From Clostridiales bacterium (GTDB taxonomy: Bacteria > Bacillota_A > Clostridia > Christensenellales > Aristaeellaceae): 5,838 nt of DNA. Each line of letters opens with the position of its first letter. Position 1 is the first letter of the stretch. The notes beneath the pieces were generated by a model that searched no databases, was not told the origin of the DNA, and saw only the letters and a list, made by a program, of their open reading frames with translations. The position numbers were made by a program, and so were the translations under genes. The stretch is from the NCBI GenBank assembly GCA_024684665.1, contig JAIKWN010000037.1, forward strand, positions 1 to 5,838. The letters are read 5' to 3'. This document shows, piece by piece, positions 1 to 5,176 of the stretch.

Positions 1-374
1 AGCGCATCGGGCTCTATGAGTACCGGGATGTCAAGGCTTCGAACCTCTCCTACGGCATGCAGCGCAAGGTGGAAATCGCGCGCGCCATGGCGCTGGGGCA
101 CAAGATCCTGCTCCTGGATGAGCCGGCGGCGGGCATGAACCCGCCCGAGACGCGGGAGCTCATGTCCTTCATCAAGCAGCTGAACGCCGAGGGGCTGACC
201 ATCGCGGTCATCGAGCACGATATGAAATTCATCATGAATTCCTGCAACCGCATCCTCGTGCTGAACTTCGGGCGGAAGATCTTCGAGGGGACGCCGGATG
301 AGGTGAAAGTCAATCCGGAAGTGCAGACCGCCTATTTCGGCAAGGGCCTGGTGGCCGGGGAGGCACTCCAATGA
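1..374 (+). CDS. livG: Branched-chain amino acid ABC transporter ATPase LivG (3' part)
   Basis: Cut by the left window edge; the reading frame starts at base 3 and gives the last 123 residues. LivG is one of two cytoplasmic ATPases that power a high-affinity importer for leucine, isoleucine and valine (some homologues import urea or other amides). Visible are the ABC signature region NLSYGMQRKVEIARA (residues 14-28 of the fragment), Walker B with catalytic Glu (LLLLDEP) followed by AAGMNP, which is typical of LivG, and the switch histidine in VIEHDM. The signature has Met where LivG more often has Gln (LSYGQQR); this is a minor variation. The C-terminus carries the LivG/LivF-type NPEVQTAYFG motif. 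The stop overlaps the livF start (ATGA at 371-374), implying translational coupling. The permease genes livH and livM and the binding protein are presumably upstream. The family call is firm; the exact substrate is inferred. Confidence 0.93.
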   Translation, partial: RIGLYEYRDVKASNLSYGMQRKVEIARAMALGHKILLLDEPAAGMNPPETRELMSFIKQLNAEGLTIAVIEHDMKFIMNSCNRILVLNFGRKIFEGTPDEVKVNPEVQTAYFGKGLVAGEALQ

Positions 375-1117
375 GTGATACGAGACAGGCAAACGTAAAA
401 CGGCATCTGCTGGACATCCAGCATCTTACGGTCTATTACGGCTACGTGCAGGCGCTAGAGGATATCAGCATCCATGTGGACGAGGGCGAGATTGTCACCC
501 TGATCGGTGCGAATGGCGCAGGAAAGACGACGACTCTCATGTCCGTTTCCGGCCTCACGGAAAAGGCGGAGGGGCACATCTTTATCGACGGGCAGGATGT
601 GACCCGCGCTGCGCCGGACCGTGTCGTGCGACTTGGTGTTAGTCATGTTCCGGAGGGGCGGAAGATTTTCCCGCAGCTTACGGTCTACGAAAACCTGATC
701 GCGGGTACCTTCGGCAAGAAGGGTATCACGAAGGGGGAAATCGCGAATCTGATCGAACGGAACTACGACCTCTTCCCACGCCTGAAAGAGCGTGCGGGAC
801 AAGCAGGCGGAAGCCTCTCTGGCGGCGAGCAGCAGATGCTGGCCATCGCGCGCGGGCTTATGATGGATCCTCGGCTCATTATGCTGGACGAGCCAAGTCT
901 GGGTCTCGCGCCGATCGTAGTCGAAGAGATCTTCGAGTTGATCGAAACCATCCGGAAGCAGGGAAAGACGGTTCTACTCATCGAGCAGAACGCCTCTGCG
1001 GCGCTCGCCGTGGCTGACCGGGGCTACGTCCTTGAAACTGGCCGTGTAACATTGACCGGGACGGGAAAGGAGTTGCTCGCGAATCCGGAAGTGCGGAAGG
1101 CGTATCTGGGCATGTAA
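371..1117 (+). CDS. livF: Branched-chain amino acid ABC transporter ATPase LivF
   Basis: A complete 248-residue ATPase subunit, slightly longer than E. coli LivF because of an N-terminal extension of about 10 residues. It should pair with LivG on the inner face of the membrane to drive branched-chain amino acid uptake. Visible are Walker A GANGAGKTT (46-54), the LivF-type VPEGRKIFPQLTVYENL segment (93-109), the ABC signature LSGGEQQ (149-155), Walker B LIMLDEP with catalytic Glu174, the D-loop SLGLAP, and LLIEQN (202-207), where Gln replaces the usual switch histidine, as is normal in LivF. The start is supported by GGGGAGG at 357-363, seven bases upstream of the ATG, and by the ATGA overlap with livG. 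It is the last gene of the liv operon; no clear hairpin terminator follows, and the DNA changes to AT-richer sequence soon after the stop. Confidence 0.95.
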   Translation: MSDTRQANVKRHLLDIQHLTVYYGYVQALEDISIHVDEGEIVTLIGANGAGKTTTLMSVSGLTEKAEGHIFIDGQDVTRAAPDRVVRLGVSHVPEGRKIFPQLTVYENLIAGTFGKKGITKGEIANLIERNYDLFPRLKERAGQAGGSLSGGEQQMLAIARGLMMDPRLIMLDEPSLGLAPIVVEEIFELIETIRKQGKTVLLIEQNASAALAVADRGYVLETGRVTLTGTGKELLANPEVRKAYLGM

Positions 1118-1376
1118 GCCAGGTTCGCCCAGTTCTCCTTGCATGGAAAACAATTGGAAGGAGGACGATGTGCGGAGTGTCTGGTATGCAACTCGACGAG
1201 TTTAGAAATTACACTTGCTGAAAAGAAAAAGTATATTCCAAGTCACACGCTAGAAAGGAACTCGAAGTTATGATCTGAATTTCGTCATCCATATGGGTCC
1301 CCTAAAAAGCTGCTTGGAAGAATGCTGGAATTAACGGCTGGTAAATAACACATAATAAAGAGTGTCAAAAGAAAAA
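1118..1376 (+). other. Gap after livF with possible decayed coding sequence
   Basis: No convincing intact gene is seen. The frame continuing from livF after its TAA stays open to a TGA at 1271-1273, reopens, and ends at TAA 1346-1348. The translation includes a Cys-rich patch, CAECLVCNS (from about 1169), and a C-terminal-looking stretch, HPYGSPKKLLGRMLEL (1286-1333). About 76 sense codons with one internal stop can easily occur by chance, so this is only a hint of a pseudogene; the last stretch loosely recalls the SPKP-type segment of DNA methyltransferases. In another frame, AAGGAGG (1158-1164) lies just before an ATG at 1168 that opens a 17-codon ORF (MCGVSGMQLDEFRNYTC). Base composition falls here relative to livF, so this may mark the left edge of an inserted segment. 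Confidence 0.25.
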
Positions 1377-1393
1377 CCTCCCAGATAGGGAGG
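1369..1393 (-). terminator. Intrinsic terminator of the minus-strand secreted-protein gene
   Basis: Read on the minus strand, CCTCCC (1393-1388), a five-base loop TATCT and GGGAGG (1382-1377) form a perfect six-pair GC-rich stem, followed directly by TTTTTCTTTT. This is a textbook rho-independent terminator, starting about 20 bases beyond the stop of the gene ending at 1414. On the plus strand the stem has no downstream T-run, so it should act only on minus-strand transcription. Confidence 0.88.
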
Positions 1394-1413
1394 CAGAATG
1401 ATGGAGCGTTATT

Positions 1414-2073
1414 TTACCAGTCTTCATCCTCTTCTTCATCTTCATCTTCATCCTCAGGGTTATAGCCGGAAAGCGGGCTGACGTAGTCAGTATTTGGCTT
1501 TTCTCCTGCAGAAACGAAATGAATCAAAACAGATTTGTCTTCTAAGCCGGCACCGATGTTGATCATCAGCCCGTATTCGTTCATCTTGGGTACAGGCCGA
1601 AGTGGGGTACCGTAAAAAATATCTGTTCTCACATGCCAGTTCTCATCATGGTATTGATAACCTTTGGAATAGTACCAATCATAGAGTTTCTCAGCGTACC
1701 CTTTTGTCCATTTCCAATAGCTTCCGTCCTTCGCTGACCAAATACTGGGATAGGGAAAACAAACAGAAATATTCTTCGATGTTGTGATTTTGTTTCGCCT
1801 TCCATCAGTAAGCCAAATCCGCCAGACTTTCGAGTATGTTCCATAACGAGTATAGCTGTAGGCTAAATAAATATGTGGTTCCTCAGCATGGGGAATGTCC
1901 GGGAAAATTGCATAGGGAGCAAATCTCCGACCACAATTTGGGATGACATCTTTATAACCAACAACACGAATGTAACCGCGTGTGGATTCTTGACCAAAGG
2001 AAAAAGCCGGGACCAGCAGTATAAAGAGAAGCATAGTGATAAAGAAAACACGGAAGGCTCTCTTGAAATGCAT
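1414..2073 (-). CDS. Secreted protein of unknown function with acidic C-terminal tail
   Basis: 219 residues; I do not recognise the family. The N-terminus is a clear Sec signal peptide: basic MHFKRAFR, a hydrophobic core FFITMLLFILLVPAF (10-24), and a likely cleavage near SFG-Q (27-28). There is no lipobox Cys and no second membrane segment, so the mature protein should be exported. The mature part is very rich in Tyr and Trp (for example SYWKW, YDWYY) and has only two cysteines (47 and 105), which could form a disulfide. It ends in an acidic tail, EDEDEDEEEDED plus Trp (207-219). The start is supported on the minus strand by AGGGGGG (2086-2080), six bases before the ATG. The gene is oriented against all its neighbours, has its own promoter and terminator, and has clearly lower GC than the flanking genes, which suggests acquisition. 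A cell-surface or periplasmic role is inferred from the signal peptide only. Confidence 0.8.
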   Translation of the reverse strand: MHFKRAFRVFFITMLLFILLVPAFSFGQESTRGYIRVVGYKDVIPNCGRRFAPYAIFPDIPHAEEPHIYLAYSYTRYGTYSKVWRIWLTDGRRNKITTSKNISVCFPYPSIWSAKDGSYWKWTKGYAEKLYDWYYSKGYQYHDENWHVRTDIFYGTPLRPVPKMNEYGLMINIGAGLEDKSVLIHFVSAGEKPNTDYVSPLSGYNPEDEDEDEEEDEDW

Positions 2074-2144
2074 CTTGTTCCCCCCTGATCATTTGTAGTG
2101 AATCTATGTTAGCATGAAATTGTTACGATTAGATTGCGCTACAA

Positions 2145-2173
2145 ATAGTATTTATTGAAATACGATTACACAA
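2145..2173 (-). promoter_or_regulatory. Sigma-70-type promoter of the minus-strand secreted-protein gene
   Basis: On the minus strand, TTGTGT (2173-2168) is followed after exactly 17 bases by TACTAT (2150-2145). Transcription would start near 2138, giving an untranslated leader of about 65 nt before the ATG at 2073. The octamer TACGATTA occurs twice around it in the same orientation (plus-strand 2124-2131 and 2161-2168), and could be a regulator half-site or chance. Confidence 0.55.
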
Positions 2174-2176
2174 TAT

Positions 2177-2204
2177 TTGGTATTTAGAGAATAAAGCCTA
2201 TTTA
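2177..2204 (+). promoter_or_regulatory. Weak candidate promoter for the SDR gene
   Basis: TTGGTA (2177-2182) and TATTTA (2199-2204) are separated by 16 bases in the AT-rich gap upstream of the SDR. This would give a leader of about 95 nt. Neither hexamer is a strong match, and AT-rich DNA yields such pairs by chance. It is listed because the SDR has no upstream co-directional neighbour nearby and needs a promoter in this gap. Confidence 0.25.
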
Positions 2205-2305
2205 GTTAGTAAGAAATCACTTTTTTGTTTCATAGTGTTTGTAAACCAGAAAATGTAAGTGATGAGGATCGACTGGACGAACTGAGATGCATGAAAGGAG
2301 AATCT

Positions 2306-3094
2306 ATGGACTTGCATCTAGCCGGAAAAACCGCTGTCGTTACAGGTGGGAGCCTCGGTATCGGGCTGGCTATCGCGCGTGCATTTCTGGTAGAGGGCGC
2401 GAAGGTTGCGATCTGCGCGCGGCGGGAGGAAGAACTGCACGCGGCAGAACGTGGGCTGTCAGATTACGGTATAGTTCTTCCCATTCGAGCCGATATGACG
2501 AGCGAACCGGAGGTCTATGCCTTTGCGGACGCCGTGGTTGCGCATTTCGGAAGAATCGACTGCTGGGTCAACAATGTGGGCGCCACTGTACCGCGGCAGG
2601 GCGAAGGCTTTACAGTGGAGGAGATTCGCCGGACGACCGCAGTCTGCTTTGATACCGCTGTCCTGGGCTGCCAGGCTGCATACCGGCATATGAAGGGACG
2701 CGGCGGCGCAATCGTGAACATCTCCTCGCTCGCTGCTCGCTGCGGCACGGCGGGAAGGAGCACGCTCTATGGCCCGCTTAAGGCCGCGGTGCGGCAGCTT
2801 TCCGTGATGTTCGCTGCGGAATACGCGGCGGATGGCGTTCGCGTGAACTGCGTGCTGCCTGGCTTCACAGCGACACCTGCAGTGCGGCGGAACATCTCGC
2901 CGGAAGAGTTGGAGCGCAACGCCCGTGGGACGCTGCTGCGCCGGGTTGCGGAGCCGGATGAAATCGCGAAACCTGTTGTCTTCCTCTGCTCCGATGCGGC
3001 TAGTTACGTCACGGCGGCTTCTTTGGAAGTCTCCGGTGGGAGAAGTGTCGTGTTGAATCCAGAATACGCCTACGAAAGGGCGGGACAGGCGTAA
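2306..3094 (+). CDS. SDR-family NAD(P)-dependent oxidoreductase (FabG-like)
   Basis: 262 residues, the usual size of a classical short-chain dehydrogenase/reductase; these cytoplasmic enzymes interconvert alcohols and ketones with NAD(P)(H). Visible are the cofactor loop TGGSLGIG (13-20), Asp63 of the adenine-binding RADM segment, NNVG (89-92, normally NNAG), the catalytic Ser in NISS (138-141), the YxxxK pair Tyr155 and Lys159 (YGPLK), and PGFTATP (185-191). CARR at 37-40 after the second strand suggests NADP(H) preference. The Asn of the catalytic tetrad, expected in a VNL-type motif, aligns with Cys114 (VCF). The ATG at 2306 is chosen because AAAGGAG (2294-2300) lies five bases upstream and the SDR fold begins directly after it; the frame stays open back to a TTG at 2225, which has no good ribosome binding site. 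It lies 110 bases before dhaK in the same direction, so a role with the ketose kinase is plausible, but the substrate cannot be read from sequence. Confidence 0.88.
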   Translation: MDLHLAGKTAVVTGGSLGIGLAIARAFLVEGAKVAICARREEELHAAERGLSDYGIVLPIRADMTSEPEVYAFADAVVAHFGRIDCWVNNVGATVPRQGEGFTVEEIRRTTAVCFDTAVLGCQAAYRHMKGRGGAIVNISSLAARCGTAGRSTLYGPLKAAVRQLSVMFAAEYAADGVRVNCVLPGFTATPAVRRNISPEELERNARGTLLRRVAEPDEIAKPVVFLCSDAASYVTAASLEVSGGRSVVLNPEYAYERAGQA

Positions 3095-3110
3095 AGAACC
3101 GGTTTTCCCC

Positions 3111-3139
3111 TTGCCAACCGCCAGAAAAGAGGGTATCAT
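3111..3139 (+). promoter_or_regulatory. Predicted promoter of the dhaK-dhaL unit
   Basis: TTGCCA (3111-3116) and TATCAT (3134-3139) are separated by exactly 17 bases. Transcription would start near 3146, leaving a leader of about 59 nt that carries the dhaK ribosome binding site. A second pair (TTGCCG 3158-3163 and TATATT 3181-3186, also 17 apart) would start transcription inside the ribosome binding site and is therefore less likely. The kinase genes can thus be expressed independently of the SDR. Confidence 0.5.
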
Positions 3140-3146
3140 AAAAGCA

Positions 3147-3159
3147 AATCCGCCGGATT
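3147..3159. promoter_or_regulatory. Operator-like inverted repeat at the dhaK start region
   Basis: AATCC-GCC-GGATT is a perfect inverted repeat with five-base arms and a three-base centre. It is immediately followed by a second GCCGG (3160-3164). It sits at about +1 to +14 relative to the predicted dhaK transcription start, where a repressor would block initiation. The short length means chance cannot be excluded. Confidence 0.35.
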
Positions 3160-3204
3160 GCCGGCACTATATAAGAACTGTATATTAGAAAGGAAGGATT
3201 TCCC

Positions 3205-4218
3205 ATGAGAAAGATCATCAACAAGCCGGAGAATTTCGTGGACGAGACGATGGATGGCATCATCGCCGCGTATGGTGACCGCGTGAAGCTTCTGAACGGC
3301 GACCGTCGGATCCTACTCTCTGGTTATCCGACCCGCGAGGGCAAAGTCGGCATCGTGACGGCGGGTGGCAGTGGACATCTGCCGGTGTTCCTGGGCTATG
3401 TTGGGCAGGGCCTGCTAGACGGATGTGCGGTCGGCAATGTGTTCGCGAGCCCCGCTGCCTCCAAGATGGCTGACATGATCCGCGCGTGCGACCGCGGCAA
3501 CGGCGTTCTCTGCCTATACGGCAACTATAACGGCGATATCTTGAACTTCAACATGGCCTGCGAAGAGGTTGATCTCGAGGACGACATCAAGACGGAAACC
3601 GTTCTAGTGGCGGACGATGTCGCTTCTGCGCCGAAAGATCGGGCGGACAAGCGCCGCGGTGTGGCAGGCATGGTGTATGCCTTCAAGGTTGCTGGTGCGG
3701 CGGCGGACGAGGGGCTCTCTCTCGATGAAGTCGCGGCAAAGGCGAAGAAAGCGCTTGCACATACCCGTACGATGGGCGTCGCGCTCTCTCCCTGCATTGT
3801 ACCGGAAGTCGGTCGCCCGACTTTCTCCATTGCGGATGACGAGATCGAGATCGGTATGGGTATCCACGGCGAGGCTGGCATCGAGGTCCGCAAGATGATG
3901 ACGGCGGACGACGTGGCGGATCTGATCGTGGCGAAGATCCTCGAGGATATGCCAATTGCGGAGGGAACTCGCGTATCCGTCATGGTGAACGGCCTTGGCG
4001 CGACACCGAAAGAAGAGCTTCTGATTGTCTATCGCCGCGTGTACGAGATCCTCTCCGGCAAGGGTATTACCTGTGTGCTCCCGCACATCGGTGAATATGC
4101 GACCTCCATGGAGATGGCTGGCCTGTCTGTAACCATCATGGCGCTTGACGAGGAACTCGAAGCGTATCTGCGCGCGCCGGCGCAGTCTCCGTTCTATACA
4201 AATGCGAATCTGCTGTAA
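3205..4218 (+). CDS. dhaK: DhaK-like ketose kinase subunit (divergent dihydroxyacetone kinase)
   Basis: 337 residues, against about 356 for E. coli DhaK, and alignable over its whole length. In the family this subunit binds the ketose covalently through a histidine hemiaminal and receives phosphate from DhaL. Visible are the N-terminal MRKIINKPENFVDETMDG, the phosphate/substrate loop AGGSGH (53-58), NYNGDILNF (107-115) with the catalytic Asp111, RRGVAG (150-155), the covalent-binding His221 in GIHGEAGIE (219-227), and NGLGATP (262-268). The canonical GGGSGHEP is AGGSGHLP here, so Leu59 replaces Glu, and GEIF is GNVF. Core catalysis should be intact, but the substrate may not be dihydroxyacetone. 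The start is supported by AAAGGAAGGA (3189-3198). It is followed 70 bases later by dhaL. A stand-alone DAK1 domain of this size fits a multi-subunit system, not a single-chain ATP-dependent Dak. Confidence 0.88.
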   Translation: MRKIINKPENFVDETMDGIIAAYGDRVKLLNGDRRILLSGYPTREGKVGIVTAGGSGHLPVFLGYVGQGLLDGCAVGNVFASPAASKMADMIRACDRGNGVLCLYGNYNGDILNFNMACEEVDLEDDIKTETVLVADDVASAPKDRADKRRGVAGMVYAFKVAGAAADEGLSLDEVAAKAKKALAHTRTMGVALSPCIVPEVGRPTFSIADDEIEIGMGIHGEAGIEVRKMMTADDVADLIVAKILEDMPIAEGTRVSVMVNGLGATPKEELLIVYRRVYEILSGKGITCVLPHIGEYATSMEMAGLSVTIMALDEELEAYLRAPAQSPFYTNANLL

Positions 4219-4262
4219 GTCTCTTTGTCACCTGCAATGACATCTTTCCTGATAAGAGAGAC
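4219..4262 (+). other. Possible mRNA hairpin between dhaK and dhaL
   Basis: GTCTCT directly after the dhaK stop (4219-4224) can pair with AGAGAC (4257-4262), and within it TGTCA (4226-4230) can pair with TGACA (4238-4242) around a seven-base loop. There is no T-run, so it is not a terminator. It could stabilise the transcript or tune dhaL expression. Short arms make it tentative. Confidence 0.25.
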
Positions 4263-4288
4263 AAGAGAACTTCAAGGAGGAATGTCCT

Positions 4289-4909
4289 ATGATAAACGCG
4301 ACCAATCTTCGCGCTGCATTCCGTGCGATTGCTGCGACGATGGCGGATAAGCGTGAGTACCTGATCGAGCTGGATCAGCGTAATGGCGATGGCGACCTTG
4401 GCATCTCCATGTCAGACGGTTATGCAGCGGCCAGCAAAGCGATGGACGCTTCGCCGGAAACGGATCTCGGCAAGATGCTGATCGCGGGTTATAAGGCCTT
4501 TAACGAAGCCGCACCATCTTCCCTCGGAACGATTACATCGCTGTGCCTGATGGGCATGGCGAAGACGCTTAAGGGACACGTGGAAGCAGATATGGCGCTC
4601 CTTGGCGATGCGTTGCACGCAGGGCTGCAGAACGTTATGACAAAAGCTGGTTCCAAGCCGGGCGAGAAGACGATCCTGGACGCGGTTGTTCCCGCTGCGG
4701 ATGCGATCAGCGCGCACGCGGCGGAGGGGGACAAGGCAGCACTTGCAGCCGCTGCGAAGGCAGCCGCTGACGGTTCAGATGCTACGGCGAACATGGTGGC
4801 AGTGCACGGCCGTGCTGCGTACTATGGCGACAAGTCTATAGGCCTCGTGGATGGCGGTTCCGTAGTCGGACGGTTGATTTTCGAAACCTTGGCAGTGCTG
4901 CCCGAATAA
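4289..4909 (+). CDS. dhaL: DhaL-like nucleotide-binding kinase subunit (divergent)
   Basis: 206 residues, close to the usual 210 for DhaL, which carries the nucleotide and passes phosphate to the DhaK-bound ketose. Three Mg-binding aspartates are present in LDQRNGDGDLG (Asp29, Asp34, Asp36), but the following residue is Leu37 where the family has His (GDADHG). The glycine-rich phosphate loop GGASGPLFGT is replaced by NEAAPSSLGT (72-81). GEKTILD (125-131), GRAAYYGDKSIG (174-185) and DGG (188-190, usually DPG) match the DhaL C-terminal half. A long Ala-rich helix covers about 144-162. The start is well supported: AAGGAGG (4274-4280) lies eight bases upstream. It is the second gene of the dhaK-dhaL unit and is followed by a strong terminator, with no dhaM after it, so the phosphate donor (a DhaM encoded elsewhere, or ATP) is unknown. 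Confidence 0.87.
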   Translation: MINATNLRAAFRAIAATMADKREYLIELDQRNGDGDLGISMSDGYAAASKAMDASPETDLGKMLIAGYKAFNEAAPSSLGTITSLCLMGMAKTLKGHVEADMALLGDALHAGLQNVMTKAGSKPGEKTILDAVVPAADAISAHAAEGDKAALAAAAKAAADGSDATANMVAVHGRAAYYGDKSIGLVDGGSVVGRLIFETLAVLPE

Positions 4910-4932
4910 GAATTCTTGAAAACTGAAAACGA

Positions 4933-4959
4933 GCCTCCGCTTCCAGGCGGAGGCGTTTT
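4933..4959 (+). terminator. Intrinsic terminator after dhaL
   Basis: GCCTCCGC (4933-4940), a six-base loop TTCCAG and GCGGAGGC (4947-4954) form a perfect eight-pair stem, followed by GTTTT. AAAAC (4926-4930) upstream can pair with this GTTTT across a two-base bulge, and gives a T-run on the other strand, so it may work in both directions. It isolates the kinase unit from the S10 operon. Confidence 0.85.
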
Positions 4960-4970
4960 GCTGCCAAATA

Positions 4971-5030
4971 AGGACACGCCCGGCATAGTGGATTTGAAAA
5001 ACAGACAGGACACGCCCGGAAGTGTGGATT
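4971..5030. repeat. Pair of spaced 24-base direct repeats
   Basis: Copies at 4971-4994 and 5007-5030 share AGGACACGCCCGG at the 5' end and GTGGATT at the 3' end, with three mismatches in the four bases between these blocks. A 12-base AT-rich spacer separates them, giving a period of 36. They are GC-rich blocks in AT-rich surroundings, between a terminator and the S10 promoter. Two copies are too few for a CRISPR array. They could be regulator sites or members of a dispersed intergenic repeat. Confidence 0.7.
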
Positions 5031-5110
5031 AACGGCGAAGGAATAAGAATGAAAAAACTAACAATATAAGGATTTTTGATACATGCGAATATTATGGGAA
5101 TAAGATAAGC

Positions 5111-5170
5111 AAAAAAAGTATTAAAAAAATGAAAAAAGGGCTTGCAAAAAAAAAGAATTAAAGATATAAT
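5111..5170 (+). promoter_or_regulatory. Strong S10 operon promoter with A-tract UP-like element
   Basis: TTGCAA (5142-5147) and a perfect TATAAT (5165-5170) are separated by exactly 17 bases; transcription should start near 5177. Upstream, A-tracts at 5111-5117, 5123-5129 and 5132-5137, plus a nine-A run in the spacer (5146-5154), resemble the UP elements and bent DNA found at rRNA and ribosomal protein promoters. This is the best promoter in the window and fits the high expression expected of the S10 operon. Confidence 0.85.
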
Positions 5171-5176
5171 GTCGCG

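Noticed and set aside
312..1094. Identical 13-mer AATCCGGAAGTGC near the 3' ends of livG (312-324) and livF (1082-1094)
   Set aside because: Both encode the NPEV motif shared by the homologous LivG and LivF C-termini; common ancestry and codon use explain it better than a regulatory repeat.
1271..1273. TGA as a possible selenocysteine codon in the frame after livF
   Set aside because: No downstream hairpin resembling a bacterial SECIS element is visible and the ORF itself is doubtful.
2225..2305. Upstream in-frame extension of the SDR from a TTG at 2225
   Set aside because: There is no good ribosome binding site at the TTG, while the ATG at 2306 has AAAGGAG at proper spacing and begins just before the Rossmann fold.
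3158..3186. Alternative dhaK promoter TTGCCG-17-TATATT
   Set aside because: Its start point would fall inside the dhaK ribosome binding site; the TTGCCA/TATCAT pair further upstream leaves a normal leader.
3604..4086. Long minus-strand open frames opposite dhaK and dhaL
   Set aside because: These are typical antisense shadows of GC-rich coding sequence; they lack ribosome binding sites and sensible protein composition.
4971..5030. Minimal CRISPR array
   Set aside because: There are only two imperfect copies with a 12-base AT-rich gap, too short for a spacer, and no cas gene is present.
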